Source: Planctomycetota bacterium (GTDB lineage Bacteria; Planctomycetota; Phycisphaerae; Phycisphaerales; UBA5793). From it: DNA of 64,000 nucleotides. The stretch covers positions 1 to 64,000 of the forward strand of contig CAUJHZ010000061.1 in the NCBI GenBank assembly GCA_963205185.1, read 5' to 3'. The notes below the pieces were generated by a model, which did not search any database, was not told where the DNA came from, and was given only the letters and a program-made list of their open reading frames with translations. Numbering within the stretch: position 1 is the first letter of the stretch; each line of letters begins with the position of its first letter. A program made the position numbers and the translations under genes. Below, in pieces: positions 21,257-29,808 of the stretch.

Positions 21257-22372
21257 ATGCTCCGACGTCGCCTGCTTCTGGGACTTGGCTCCATGATCGT
21301 CCTCTTCGCCGTGCTGGCGATCGGGTCGGTCCTGCTGCTCGACCGCCTCGTGGGCGAGATCGATGACATCAAGGCGACGACAACCACCTACATCTCGCAG
21401 TTGCACGATCTCGGCGGGCACGTCACCGCCGTCGAATCGGCCCTCTACGCGGCCGACCCGCAGACGCTCCCTGCTGCCGAAATGTCGCAGGCTGCGGCCG
21501 ACATGCGAATCGTGATCGGGCGGCTCGGCGACGTCGCGCTCGAGTGGCCCGAGCATTCACCGGCCCCGGGACTCGCCGGCCGGCTCGTCGAAACCGTTCC
21601 CGCCTTTGCCGATCAGGTTGACGCCCTGGCCCGGCTGTCGGATGTGCAGTCCTTCGCCGCAGCGCGCGATCCGGTTCTGCGCAGCCACGTCGCCATACAG
21701 ACCGACGTCCTTGAACTGACTCGCCTGTCGCGGGCCTTTGCCGCCGACAGCCAGACCGCCATCACCAGCCGGTTCCGCTGGATCGTGCTCGGCGTGGCGG
21801 TGGCGTCCATACTCGTGGTCAACGTCTCGATTCTCGTCGTGCTGCGGACCGTCGGGCTCGTCCTGCGGCCGATGGAGCAGATCATCGCCGCCACGAGCAT
21901 CTGGGCCCGCGAGCGCTTCGATCACCGCATCGTTCTCGACCAGCCGGATGAATTCGGCCAGTTGGCCCGCGCGCTCAACCAGATGGCTGATCGGCTCGAA
22001 GTCAGTGAACTGCGCAAGATCGAAACGCTGCAGCAGACGGCAAGGATGCTCAACCACGAATTGAACAACGCGCTGGCGATCATCAGTCTGCAGGTGCAGC
22101 TGCTCGACCGGGCCCGCGATGCGTCCCCGGAACTCAAAGACCGGCTGGATCGCATCCGCGCCTGCCTGGCGCGCATGACCAACACCGTAGACCTGCTCAA
22201 GCAGGTTCGGCGCATCGTGCTCACCGACTACGTGCCCGGGGAGAAGATGCTCGACCTGCCGCGCTCGATCGGCGAAGGAGCCATCGCCGAGGATGAGCTG
22301 CCGCCGGCCGAGGTCACGGTCGCTGCCGCGATGAGACCCACTCCTGCTGCTCAAGGCCCGCCACTGACGTGA
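21257..22372 (+). CDS. Sensor histidine-kinase-like protein without an ATPase domain
   Basis: About 371 residues from ATG 21257. Order: membrane helix (about 8-28, LGSMIVLFAVLAIGSVLLL), periplasmic helical sensor (about 29-175), second helix (about 177-200), HAMP linker with DQPDEFGQLARALNQMADRL, then a dimerisation/phospho-acceptor helix MLNHELNNALAIISLQ containing the candidate His. After about 50 more residues the sequence becomes Pro/Ala-rich and ends: there is no N, G1 or G2 box, so it cannot bind ATP as a normal kinase does. Its last four bases overlap the GTG start of a complete kinase. Phosphorylation in trans, or a sensor subunit, is a reasonable inference. A longer start at 21173 is possible but adds residues without signal character. 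Confidence 0.75.
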   Translation: MLRRRLLLGLGSMIVLFAVLAIGSVLLLDRLVGEIDDIKATTTTYISQLHDLGGHVTAVESALYAADPQTLPAAEMSQAAADMRIVIGRLGDVALEWPEHSPAPGLAGRLVETVPAFADQVDALARLSDVQSFAAARDPVLRSHVAIQTDVLELTRLSRAFAADSQTAITSRFRWIVLGVAVASILVVNVSILVVLRTVGLVLRPMEQIIAATSIWARERFDHRIVLDQPDEFGQLARALNQMADRLEVSELRKIETLQQTARMLNHELNNALAIISLQVQLLDRARDASPELKDRLDRIRACLARMTNTVDLLKQVRRIVLTDYVPGEKMLDLPRSIGEGAIAEDELPPAEVTVAAAMRPTPAAQGPPLT

Positions 22373-23730
22373 CGCACGCATTCTCCGCCGCCAACAACCG
22401 TCTGCTGCTGAGCCAGGTACGCTGGCTGGTGTCGCTGCGCTGGGCTGCGGGGGGCGCCGTCGCGATCGCTGCGCTCGTCGATCGGGTGTGGCTCCAGTGG
22501 TTTCCCAACGCCACCGCCGCGCTCATGCTGGGCATTACGATTCTCGGCTTCAACGCCATGGTGGCGGCCTGGACGCGCCGGAGCATTCCGCTGATGCGCC
22601 ATCCGCGCCGTCTGCTGCTGGCGGTCTGGCTGCAGATCGGCGTCGATCTTTCGCTGCTGGCGATCCTCACGGTGTGGACGGGTGGGCTGGGCAGCATCAT
22701 CAGCGGCTTCTTTGTCTTCCACATGGTTTTCGCGAGCCTGCTGCTCGGCCAGACGATGGCGTATCTTGCCGCGACTTACGCCGTGTGCATCTTCTTCACG
22801 CTGCTGTGCACGCTGGGCCCCTCTCCGGCGAGCCGCGCCGACGCCCTCGCCGGGGTCGGCTTCATCCTGACGCTGTATCTCACCGTGTTCATCGCCAATC
22901 ACCTCACGACCCGACTGCGTCTCAACGAGCATCGCCTGCACGAACACTCCCGCCGCCTGCTGGAGATGACCCACCGGCTTCGCGACCAGCAGCAGGCGAT
23001 GGTGCAGCACGAAAAGATGGTGGGCCTGGGGCAGCTCGCCGCGGGCCTGGCCCACGAGATCGCCAACCCACTCGCCTCCATGGACAGCGTGCTTCAACTC
23101 ATGATCCGCAAGCCCGAGCGCATCACGGAGTCCGCCATCCGAACCCTCCGCGAGCAGATCGACCGCATCAGCAACATCATCCGGCAGATGACCGCGTTCG
23201 CGAGGCCCGACGACCCGACGGGTCCGCCAGTGCCCATCGGCCAACTCATCGAGCGAGTGACCCGCATCATCCAACTCGATCCGCGCGCCCGGCATCTGCA
23301 ACTGATCGAAGATCTCGATCACCGTCTCGCAGCCCGGTGGCTGGTGCCCACGGCCGTGCAGCAGGTGCTCGTCAACCTCTCGCTCAATGCGCTGGATGCG
23401 ATGGCGGGCGTTCCGGATCCACGCCTGACCATCCGCCTCATCCACCGTGCTCATCAAAACGTGGTCGAAGTGCAGGACAACGGCTCAGGAATCGCGCCGG
23501 AGCACTTGAACCGGATCTTCGAGCCTTTCTTTACCACCAAGCCGGTTGGCAAGGGCACGGGCCTCGGATTGTCTATCTCGTATCGGCTCGTCGAAAAGCA
23601 CGGTGGAACATTGCGCGTGCAAAGCGTCGTCGGGCGCGGCACGACGTTCACCATGGTGTTTCCGAGCCCCAAAGCGGCGCTGCGCACCACAGAGCCGGCC
23701 GACCCGGAAGCCGAGCCGGCGCGCGTTTGA
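22369..23730 (+). CDS. Membrane sensor histidine kinase
   Basis: 453 residues with a GTG start at 22369, overlapping the previous stop by four bases (GTGA). The N-terminal 180 residues form about six membrane helices without a large extracytoplasmic loop. A short coiled coil leads to the H-box (LAAGLAHEIANPLASM). The ATPase domain follows, with N-box LSLNALDAM, G1 VQDNGSGI, F-box FEPFFTTK and G2 GKGTGLGLSIS. This is a complete autokinase, most likely paired with the NtrC-type regulator at 19378; the signal is not predictable. SixA is encoded 62 bases downstream. Confidence 0.93.
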   Translation: MTHAFSAANNRLLLSQVRWLVSLRWAAGGAVAIAALVDRVWLQWFPNATAALMLGITILGFNAMVAAWTRRSIPLMRHPRRLLLAVWLQIGVDLSLLAILTVWTGGLGSIISGFFVFHMVFASLLLGQTMAYLAATYAVCIFFTLLCTLGPSPASRADALAGVGFILTLYLTVFIANHLTTRLRLNEHRLHEHSRRLLEMTHRLRDQQQAMVQHEKMVGLGQLAAGLAHEIANPLASMDSVLQLMIRKPERITESAIRTLREQIDRISNIIRQMTAFARPDDPTGPPVPIGQLIERVTRIIQLDPRARHLQLIEDLDHRLAARWLVPTAVQQVLVNLSLNALDAMAGVPDPRLTIRLIHRAHQNVVEVQDNGSGIAPEHLNRIFEPFFTTKPVGKGTGLGLSISYRLVEKHGGTLRVQSVVGRGTTFTMVFPSPKAALRTTEPADPEAEPARV

Positions 23731-23792
23731 CCGCGTTCGCCAACTCGCGTACAAAGGGCGATCCGCAATGCTGACGTCGGGAACCGCACCTC

Positions 23793-24290
23793 ATGCGCAC
23801 GCTGCTGCTGCTTCGCCACGCCAAGTCGAGCCATGCCGACGAAGGCATCTCCGACCACGATCGACCATTGACCAGGCGCGGCCGGCGCGATGCAGCGCGC
23901 ATCGGGCGTCTGCTGGATGAAATCGATCTCATTCCAGAAGCGATCATCGCCTCAACCTCGCAGCGCACGCTGGAGACAGCAGAACTGGTCGTCGAAGCGT
24001 GCGACGCCGGCGCTCGCATCGAGTCGGATGAGCGGTTGTACCTCGCTTCGCGCCGCGTGATCGTTCGCGTGCTCCAGGGGGCGCGGGCCCAGGCGCGCTG
24101 TGTGATGATCGTCGGTCACAATCCCGGGCTCGAAGAACTGGTGACCAGCCTGACCGGCCAATCGGAACACCTGAGCACCGCAACGCTGACCCAGATCGAC
24201 CTTTCCATCGACTCCTGGGCCGACCTCCGCGACGGCACGCGCGGCCGGCTCAAGCAGATGTGGCGGGCGCGCGATCTTGACGGCGACTAA
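23793..24290 (+). CDS. sixA: SixA-type phosphohistidine phosphatase
   Basis: 165 residues, the usual size. The histidine-phosphatase signature LLLRHAKSS (about residues 4-12), SQRTLETAELV, and the second catalytic block IVGHNPGLEELV are all present. SixA removes phosphate from histidine in phosphorelay or PTS proteins in the cytosol. It lies directly after two histidine-kinase-like genes, which suggests it resets that relay. The ribosome-binding site is poor. Confidence 0.93.
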   Translation: MRTLLLLRHAKSSHADEGISDHDRPLTRRGRRDAARIGRLLDEIDLIPEAIIASTSQRTLETAELVVEACDAGARIESDERLYLASRRVIVRVLQGARAQARCVMIVGHNPGLEELVTSLTGQSEHLSTATLTQIDLSIDSWADLRDGTRGRLKQMWRARDLDGD

Positions 24291-24295
24291 TGGCG

Positions 24296-24313
24296 CGGAG
24301 GGGCCGCCCTCCG
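24296..24313 (+). terminator. Hairpin after sixA
   Basis: CGGAGGG-GCCG-CCCTCCG, a perfect seven-base-pair stem five bases after the sixA stop. No T-run follows. Confidence 0.45.
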
Positions 24314-24390
24314 TGACGATCGGGGTGAGATTCTCATTGGCATCCCTGACAAAAGGGTTCACCATTTTAACAATCTCGCGCGTCCCGGCG

Positions 24391-24407
24391 ACCACTTCAC
24401 AAGTGGT
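24391..24407. promoter_or_regulatory. Short palindrome upstream of the C39-like gene
   Basis: ACCACTT-CAC-AAGTGGT, a perfect seven-base inverted repeat 50 bases before the ATG at 24457. It could be an operator or a leader hairpin; nothing in the sequence identifies a binding protein. Confidence 0.3.
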
Positions 24408-24456
24408 GTTGTGACCTTCGTGGGGCACTTGAGACCAAATGGAAACGAGGTGAAAG

Positions 24457-25734
24457 ATGAACGCACGGAAAACACGGCTGATGGCGGCGGCGTTGTTGAT
24501 CGGGCCCTCCGCTGCACTTGCGCAAGTCACGAACTACGTCAGCGGGCTGGTGCCCAACTGGGACCAGCCGCACTACTACCCCGACCCGCTCGGCTTTGAT
24601 CCCTCCGGACCCGGCCCATGGTTCCCCGGCTCGGTCTTCAGCGCCTGGTGCGCTCCAACATCCACTTCAATGCTGATGGGGTACTGGGAGGACTACCACG
24701 GCTGGGTGCTTCTGGGAGATGGCTCCGCGGACGGAATGCAGGCACTTGCCGGCGCCTACGGCGGTCCGGCATGGGGCGCCGGACCGCAGTGGCATGATTT
24801 CTGTGCCGACGGCCTGGCAGGTTCGCCCAATCCCAATCCGTTGCGCGGACTGAGGCCGGTCAATGATCTCGGCTGGTACATGGACACCAACAACTTCGGT
24901 GACCCGGGCCTTCCCAACGGCCCGCACACGGGAACGCAACTCCTCGACTCGCTGACCGGCACGATCAACTTCGTCGCGTCGAGCAGTGTTCCTCAACCGC
25001 TCCAGTTAGCCATCTGGGGAACGAATCCGATGTTCGGCGGCGCGACGGTGCAGATGCTGGCGGATCTGTGCAAGCCGGAGATCGATGCGAACCGGCCTGT
25101 AGTCGCCCACTTCCTCTGGTGGTCGCTCATCGGTCCGCCGGGACCGGGTGAGGGGACGGGCGTTGAGACGACCGAGTCGCAGTGCCCGTACCAGGACTAC
25201 GCCTGGAGCACGCCAGTGTCGAACGGAATGTACGGCGAGCAGTACAACATGCGCGATGATGATGAGGGACTCGGGCATGCGGTCATCATCGTCGGTTACA
25301 CCGCTGTCGGACAGAATGTGACGCACCTGATCGTTCACGACAACTGGCCCAGCACCGTGCGCAACGTGCGGGTGCCGGTTCAGGGCGCACCCCTTGCGGC
25401 CATCACGACGATGAACAACATCGGCTTCAACCTGGCCATCAGCCAGCTGACCGCCGGCCAGAACGCCACGTTCTCCGTCACCGGTGGCTCTCCCAATACG
25501 CTCACCGGACTTGTCTACAGCACCGCAGGACTCGGGATCACGAACCTCCCGAATTACAACGTAACGCTCAACATCAGAATGCCCATCCAGGCCGGCGCCA
25601 CCAAGCGCACCGACGCAAATGGCGCGGTCACCTGGAACCTGCCCATCCCGCGCAATGCAAGCGGACGGACGGTGTACTTCCAGGCGCTGGAGATCGGACA
25701 GGTGACCAACGTCATCAGACGAACGATTCGCTGA
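24457..25734 (+). CDS. Secreted C39-like cysteine peptidase homologue
   Basis: 425 residues. AGGTGA lies six bases before ATG, and a signal peptide (MNARKTRLMAAALLIGPSAALA) follows. The candidate catalytic Cys is Cys65 in FSAWCAPTSTSMLMGYW, the candidate His lies in GLGHAVIIVGY, and an Asp follows in VHDNWPST. That Cys-His-Asp order and these contexts fit the C39-like/papain-fold group. The last 120 residues are beta-rich and carry no dockerin or PEP-CTERM anchor that I can see. Substrates are unknown: it could be a secreted protease or a bacteriocin-leader-type peptidase homologue, but no ABC transporter is adjacent. Confidence 0.7.
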   Translation: MNARKTRLMAAALLIGPSAALAQVTNYVSGLVPNWDQPHYYPDPLGFDPSGPGPWFPGSVFSAWCAPTSTSMLMGYWEDYHGWVLLGDGSADGMQALAGAYGGPAWGAGPQWHDFCADGLAGSPNPNPLRGLRPVNDLGWYMDTNNFGDPGLPNGPHTGTQLLDSLTGTINFVASSSVPQPLQLAIWGTNPMFGGATVQMLADLCKPEIDANRPVVAHFLWWSLIGPPGPGEGTGVETTESQCPYQDYAWSTPVSNGMYGEQYNMRDDDEGLGHAVIIVGYTAVGQNVTHLIVHDNWPSTVRNVRVPVQGAPLAAITTMNNIGFNLAISQLTAGQNATFSVTGGSPNTLTGLVYSTAGLGITNLPNYNVTLNIRMPIQAGATKRTDANGAVTWNLPIPRNASGRTVYFQALEIGQVTNVIRRTIR

Positions 25735-25788
25735 CCCTCGGCGGGTCGCCCCGCAAAGCCCTTTCTGAGTGGCGCGCAAACGCGCTCA

Positions 25789-25817
25789 GCGCGAGATCGA
25801 ACCCATCGATCTCGCGC
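25789..25817. terminator. Bidirectional terminator hairpin between converging genes
   Basis: GCGCGAGATCGA (25789-25800) pairs perfectly with TCGATCTCGCGC (25806-25817) around a five-base loop, midway between the converging stops at 25734 and 25834. There is no long T-run on either side, but the 12-pair stem and the position support a termination role. Confidence 0.7.
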
Positions 25818-25833
25818 CTGGGCTTTGCTCGAT

Positions 25834-26919
25834 TCACGTCTCCTGGCGCAGCCGCCGCGCCAGCGCCGTGAGTGCGGTGTACTCGCCCTCGACGAGCAGT
25901 TCATCGCCCGGCTCGAGAACGGTCTCCGGCCCGGGAAAGAGCCTTGAGCCGTCTTTGGATTTGCGCCGCACGACGCCGATGCCGTGTTCGGTCATCAGGT
26001 CGCCGACCTTGCGACCGCACATCGGCCCGCCATTGCACACCTGCCAGCGCTGCATGACCACGAGCCGGTCGTCGATGGCGAAACTGTACTCAATGGACCG
26101 ATCGACGGCGGCCATGGTGAACGACGGAGCAGAGATGGCCGACTGCGACATCGCGAGGTGGATATCGAACGCATCACCCACCTTGTCGGCGATGTTCTGA
26201 TCGAACATGCGCATGACCACGGGCAGCTCGGGCACGAGATGGCGGGCATCGAGCGCGATCTCAAGATTGGCCAGGTCGTCGTCGGTGGCGAGGATGATGC
26301 TCTTGGCCTTGCGGATGTTCGCCTCTTCGAGCAGCGCTTCGCGCCGGGCGTCGCCGATGAACAGCGGCGAGCCGTCGCGGCGCACATCCTCGAGGAACTG
26401 GTTGTTGGCGTCGCGTTCGAACACGACCACCGCCTCTCCGAGTTTGCGCAGCAGTTTGAAGACCCGGTAGCCAAGCCGACCGAGGCCGACGAGCACCACG
26501 TGATCGTGCATCGATGTCGCCATGGTTCTGCACCAACTCCGTTCGTAGCGCCGGCGGTCGCGGAGCATCAGCGAGAAGTCCACGATGCCTTCGATGATGA
26601 TGGTCAGGCCGAGCACCGGCATGAGAAAGAACAAGGGGCGAATCGCCCACGACTCGGGAAACCGCTCGGGCGGCTCGCCAAACACGAGGCTCCACGAGTA
26701 ATACACCGCCTCCCACAGCGAGAGGCGCTCCGGAGCGTGATAGATGCGGAAGATCAGCGCACCGGTTGCCACAATGAGGACCATCAGCAGCAGGCGGACC
26801 CGAAAGTGAGCCAGGGCCGTGCGGAAAAAGCACCACTCGCGCCACCAGCGCGAGCCGACGAACCGAGTTCGGCCATGCTCGGTTTGAATGTGGAGTCGGT
26901 CGAGCCGTCGCCCGGGCAT
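25834..26919 (-). CDS. RCK/TrkA-type channel-like protein with an atypical filter
   Basis: 361 residues. One membrane helix (about 42-60), a pore-like re-entrant segment (LSLWEAVYYSWSLVFGEPPE) and a second helix (about 95-120) resemble a two-helix potassium channel. The selectivity filter TVGYG is absent: VFGEPPERF stands in its place. An RCK_N Rossmann domain follows (VVLVGLGRLGYRVFKLLRKLG, with the GxGxxG nucleotide site), then an RCK_C domain (about 285-361, EPGDELLVEGEYTAL). RCK domains gate channels by binding nucleotides or ions. Ion selectivity cannot be assumed here. The gene converges on the C39-like gene across a hairpin. Confidence 0.8.
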   Translation of the reverse strand: MPGRRLDRLHIQTEHGRTRFVGSRWWREWCFFRTALAHFRVRLLLMVLIVATGALIFRIYHAPERLSLWEAVYYSWSLVFGEPPERFPESWAIRPLFFLMPVLGLTIIIEGIVDFSLMLRDRRRYERSWCRTMATSMHDHVVLVGLGRLGYRVFKLLRKLGEAVVVFERDANNQFLEDVRRDGSPLFIGDARREALLEEANIRKAKSIILATDDDLANLEIALDARHLVPELPVVMRMFDQNIADKVGDAFDIHLAMSQSAISAPSFTMAAVDRSIEYSFAIDDRLVVMQRWQVCNGGPMCGRKVGDLMTEHGIGVVRRKSKDGSRLFPGPETVLEPGDELLVEGEYTALTALARRLRQET

Positions 26920-27105
26920 GCGCAGCCTCCGAAGGCACAGCGTATCCCCTCCGCGGCACTCGTTCCCGACCTTCGCAGCCGCAGCCGAGTTGAGAATCGC
27001 CGCCGCCGATCTGGCTTGGCGCGCCGCGATCTGTTAGGATGATCGTGGCTGGTGGGCGCGGATTCCCCTGCCGCGCCTGTTCAACTTTGAGAGAGGGAGG
27101 CTGCC

Positions 27106-28476
27106 ATGCTTCACCTGATGCGTCGGTCCGGACGCGCCGCCAGCGGCGCCGTGCTCGTGGCTCTTGCGGCTCTGGCGGTGCTGCCTTCGCGCCCGGCGCT
27201 GGCCCTGCCGCCCCTGCCCGATGACTTCGTCAATGACGAAACCATGGTGCTCGCGGTCATCGACCTCGTGCAGGCCACACCCGCCGCAATCGACGCCACT
27301 GGCCGAGGCATCATTGAGAACATTCCCGAACTGGGCGAGCAGATCGCCAAACTCCGCGCCGACCACGAACCGCTGGTGCAGGCGGGCGGACGTCTCATCG
27401 TCATCGCCGGCGCCGAGCCGGACAACGACGACGTCTTCGCGTTTATGCCGGTCGCGGGGATCCACGTGGACCCCGATGCGTGCGACGAAGCGGCGCTGAC
27501 GGAGATCCTCCGCAAGCACGCCGCCGAATTCACGAGCGAACCCGTCATCGAGCGGCAGGGCGACTGGTTGCTTCTCTGGCAATCGCATCGTCTCAAACTC
27601 ACCAATCCGCCCAAGGACGGGCCCGATCTCGAACTGCCCGGCTTCGATCCCGAGCGCTGCAATCGCGTGCGCGCCGCCTACGCATCGATGAACGGCCGGG
27701 CGATGGCCATCGCGTTCATCCCCACGCAGCGCGACCGCGATGAGGGGCTGGAAGAGTGGAATGCTCAGCCGGAAGAATTGCGCCAATCTCCGGCGGGAGC
27801 GGCCATGCTTCTGCGCATGGCGGTGCAGATGCACGGCTGGATCGATCTCGGCCACAATCCTTCGGTCACTGGCGTCATCGAACTGCCCGAGGCGTCGATG
27901 GCCGCGAAGTTCAAGGCGATCATCGACTCGCTGCCGGGCTTGTTCATGCTGCAACTCGACTCACTTGAAGATGAGGAAGCAATCCAACTCGAGCAGGAGA
28001 TGGAGCCGGAGATGGCGCTGACCTTCCGCGTGCTGCGTTCGCTCTCGTGCGTGCACCAGGGCAGCAAAGTGACGCTCTCGATCGGCCAGGCCGACCTGCG
28101 GCCGATCCTTGACCTCGCCGGGCCGATCCTCGTCAAGCAGCGCGAGCAGGCGAAGCAATACCAGGCCATGAGCCAGTCGCGGCAGATCGGCATGTCGCTG
28201 CACATGTATGCGACCGATCACAACAATCAGTGGCCGAACTCGCTCGACGATCTCGTCACCGCCGAACTGATGACGCGCGAGCAACTCGACGAGATGCTCA
28301 CGCACCCGGTCACCGGCGAGAAGCACGCCTTCCAGTACGTCAAGCCCGACAAGCCGCTCGATCAACTGGAGGAGCCCGGCCTCGTCGCAGTGCTCTACGA
28401 ACTCAAGAACGGCCAGATCAACCGCAAAGGCGTCACGTGCTACGCCGACGGCCACGTCGAATCCGGCGAACGGTAG
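27106..28476 (+). CDS. Exported protein of unknown function with a DUF1559-like tail
   Basis: 456 residues, GAGGGAGG upstream of ATG. The signal peptide is GAVLVALAALAVLPSRPALA. The long central part (about 35-345) alternates helices and strands and matches no family that I recognise. The last 100 residues (SRQIGMSLHMYATDHNNQWP ... KGVTCYADGHVESGE) closely resemble the C-terminal region of planctomycete pseudopilin-like DUF1559 proteins, although the prepilin cleavage motif is absent. An extracytoplasmic location is likely; function is unknown. Confidence 0.65.
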   Translation: MLHLMRRSGRAASGAVLVALAALAVLPSRPALALPPLPDDFVNDETMVLAVIDLVQATPAAIDATGRGIIENIPELGEQIAKLRADHEPLVQAGGRLIVIAGAEPDNDDVFAFMPVAGIHVDPDACDEAALTEILRKHAAEFTSEPVIERQGDWLLLWQSHRLKLTNPPKDGPDLELPGFDPERCNRVRAAYASMNGRAMAIAFIPTQRDRDEGLEEWNAQPEELRQSPAGAAMLLRMAVQMHGWIDLGHNPSVTGVIELPEASMAAKFKAIIDSLPGLFMLQLDSLEDEEAIQLEQEMEPEMALTFRVLRSLSCVHQGSKVTLSIGQADLRPILDLAGPILVKQREQAKQYQAMSQSRQIGMSLHMYATDHNNQWPNSLDDLVTAELMTREQLDEMLTHPVTGEKHAFQYVKPDKPLDQLEEPGLVAVLYELKNGQINRKGVTCYADGHVESGER

Positions 28477-28498
28477 TGCCGGCGGACCGCCCTACGAT

Positions 28499-29332
28499 TT
28501 GCCCGTGTCCAAGCCAGCCAATCGCCAGCCACCTCGCCACGATGGCGCTGCTCGACGACCGCCGCGCAAGCCGCCGCTGCGCCTGCAGACCACGACACTG
28601 TGGGAATATCCCAGCCAGCACTACGACTCGCCCAACGTCGGCGCCATGCAGGGCGACAAGGACTACGCCGGCGCGACGCCCTCGTGGGTCATCTGGCAAC
28701 TGCTCATGCGCTACACCCGGCAGACCGACACCATTCTCGATCCCATGTGCGGCAGCGGCACGACGCTGGACGTGGCGCGCGACCTCGGCCGCCGGGCGAT
28801 CGGCTTCGACCTCGCGCCGCGCCGCCCCGACATCTCTAAAGCCGATGCGCGCCACCTGCCGCTCGAATCGCACAGCGTGGACTTCGTCTTCATCGACCCG
28901 CCCTACTCGACGCACATCGACTACTCAGATGACCCGAACTGCATCGGCCGGCTCGACGCGGGCTCGGATGACGGCGGGAAAGCCTACTACGCTGCGATGC
29001 GGCAGGTCATCGATGAGTCCGTTCGCGTGCTGCGCAACCGTCGCTACTTCGCGCTGTACGTGAGCGACTCCTGGCGCAAGCGCAAAGGCCCCAAGGGAAG
29101 CGGCGCGGGCATTTTCATGCCGATCGGCTTTGAACTGTTCAGCATCATGCGCCGGCGCCTCCAGCCGGTGGACATCATCGCCGTGGTCCGACACAACCAG
29201 AAGTTGAAGCGCGGCAACTGGCACAAGGCGGCCGAGGAGGAGAACTTCTTCCTGCGCGGCTTCAATTACCTGTTCATCATGAAAAAGGTCGGCGACGCCC
29301 AGCCCGGCCGCCCGGGACGCGGCGGCGAGTGA
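28499..29332 (+). CDS. DNA or RNA N-methyltransferase (DPPY type), orphan
   Basis: About 277 residues from TTG 28499; GTG 28505 is an equally possible start. The AdoMet-binding motif ILDPMCGSGTTLDVARDLG (about residues 78-96) precedes the catalytic DFVFIDPPYS (about residue 130), the order of amino-methyltransferases that modify exocyclic nitrogens. The C-terminus is basic (RHNQKLKRGNWHK). No restriction enzyme is adjacent, so it may be a solitary DNA methylase or an RNA enzyme; the sequence does not decide. Confidence 0.75.
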   Translation: MPVSKPANRQPPRHDGAARRPPRKPPLRLQTTTLWEYPSQHYDSPNVGAMQGDKDYAGATPSWVIWQLLMRYTRQTDTILDPMCGSGTTLDVARDLGRRAIGFDLAPRRPDISKADARHLPLESHSVDFVFIDPPYSTHIDYSDDPNCIGRLDAGSDDGGKAYYAAMRQVIDESVRVLRNRRYFALYVSDSWRKRKGPKGSGAGIFMPIGFELFSIMRRRLQPVDIIAVVRHNQKLKRGNWHKAAEEENFFLRGFNYLFIMKKVGDAQPGRPGRGGE

Positions 29333-29378
29333 GCCGTAATATTGCCGTCGCATCAACGCAAGCGGAAACAGGCGGACC

Positions 29379-29795
29379 ATGGAATCAAGTGTCGCATCGA
29401 ACATCGCGCGGGGAACTTTGCTGGAGAAGCAAAGCGATCGCATCGTGCTGGGCATTCCCGGCACGGACTATCGCCTGCACCTCAACGTCGCCACGCCCAT
29501 CGCCGCATCCATCGGTTCATCCATCTCGGGCCGCATCGAAGCCCACGCGCGGCGGATCGACGTGACGCACACCGGCGGGCACTTCATCGACCCGGTCTAC
29601 GGCCGGCCGCGTATCATCCAGGGCCGCGTAATCGATACGGCCCTGGAACATCCGATGATGGTGGTCAAAGCGGTGGTGCCGCTGCACATCCGCGTCCGGC
29701 CGCCGCAGAAGCCGTCGGATTTCGAGATCGGCGCCATTGTGAACTTCTCGGTCGATCCGGGAGCGCAGTTCATCCCCGCGGATGAGCCGCACTGA
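29379..29795 (+). CDS. Conserved-looking hypothetical protein
   Basis: 138 residues, predicted soluble and rich in beta strands (IVLGIPGTDYRLHLNV ... IEAHARRIDVTHTGGHFIDP). No signal peptide, membrane helix or catalytic motif is visible, and I do not recognise the family. It stands 46 bases after the methyltransferase and 13 bases before the molybdenum enzyme, so it is probably cotranscribed with both. Confidence 0.55.
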   Translation: MESSVASNIARGTLLEKQSDRIVLGIPGTDYRLHLNVATPIAASIGSSISGRIEAHARRIDVTHTGGHFIDPVYGRPRIIQGRVIDTALEHPMMVVKAVVPLHIRVRPPQKPSDFEIGAIVNFSVDPGAQFIPADEPH

Positions 29796-29808
29796 GGCAG
29801 GAAACGTC

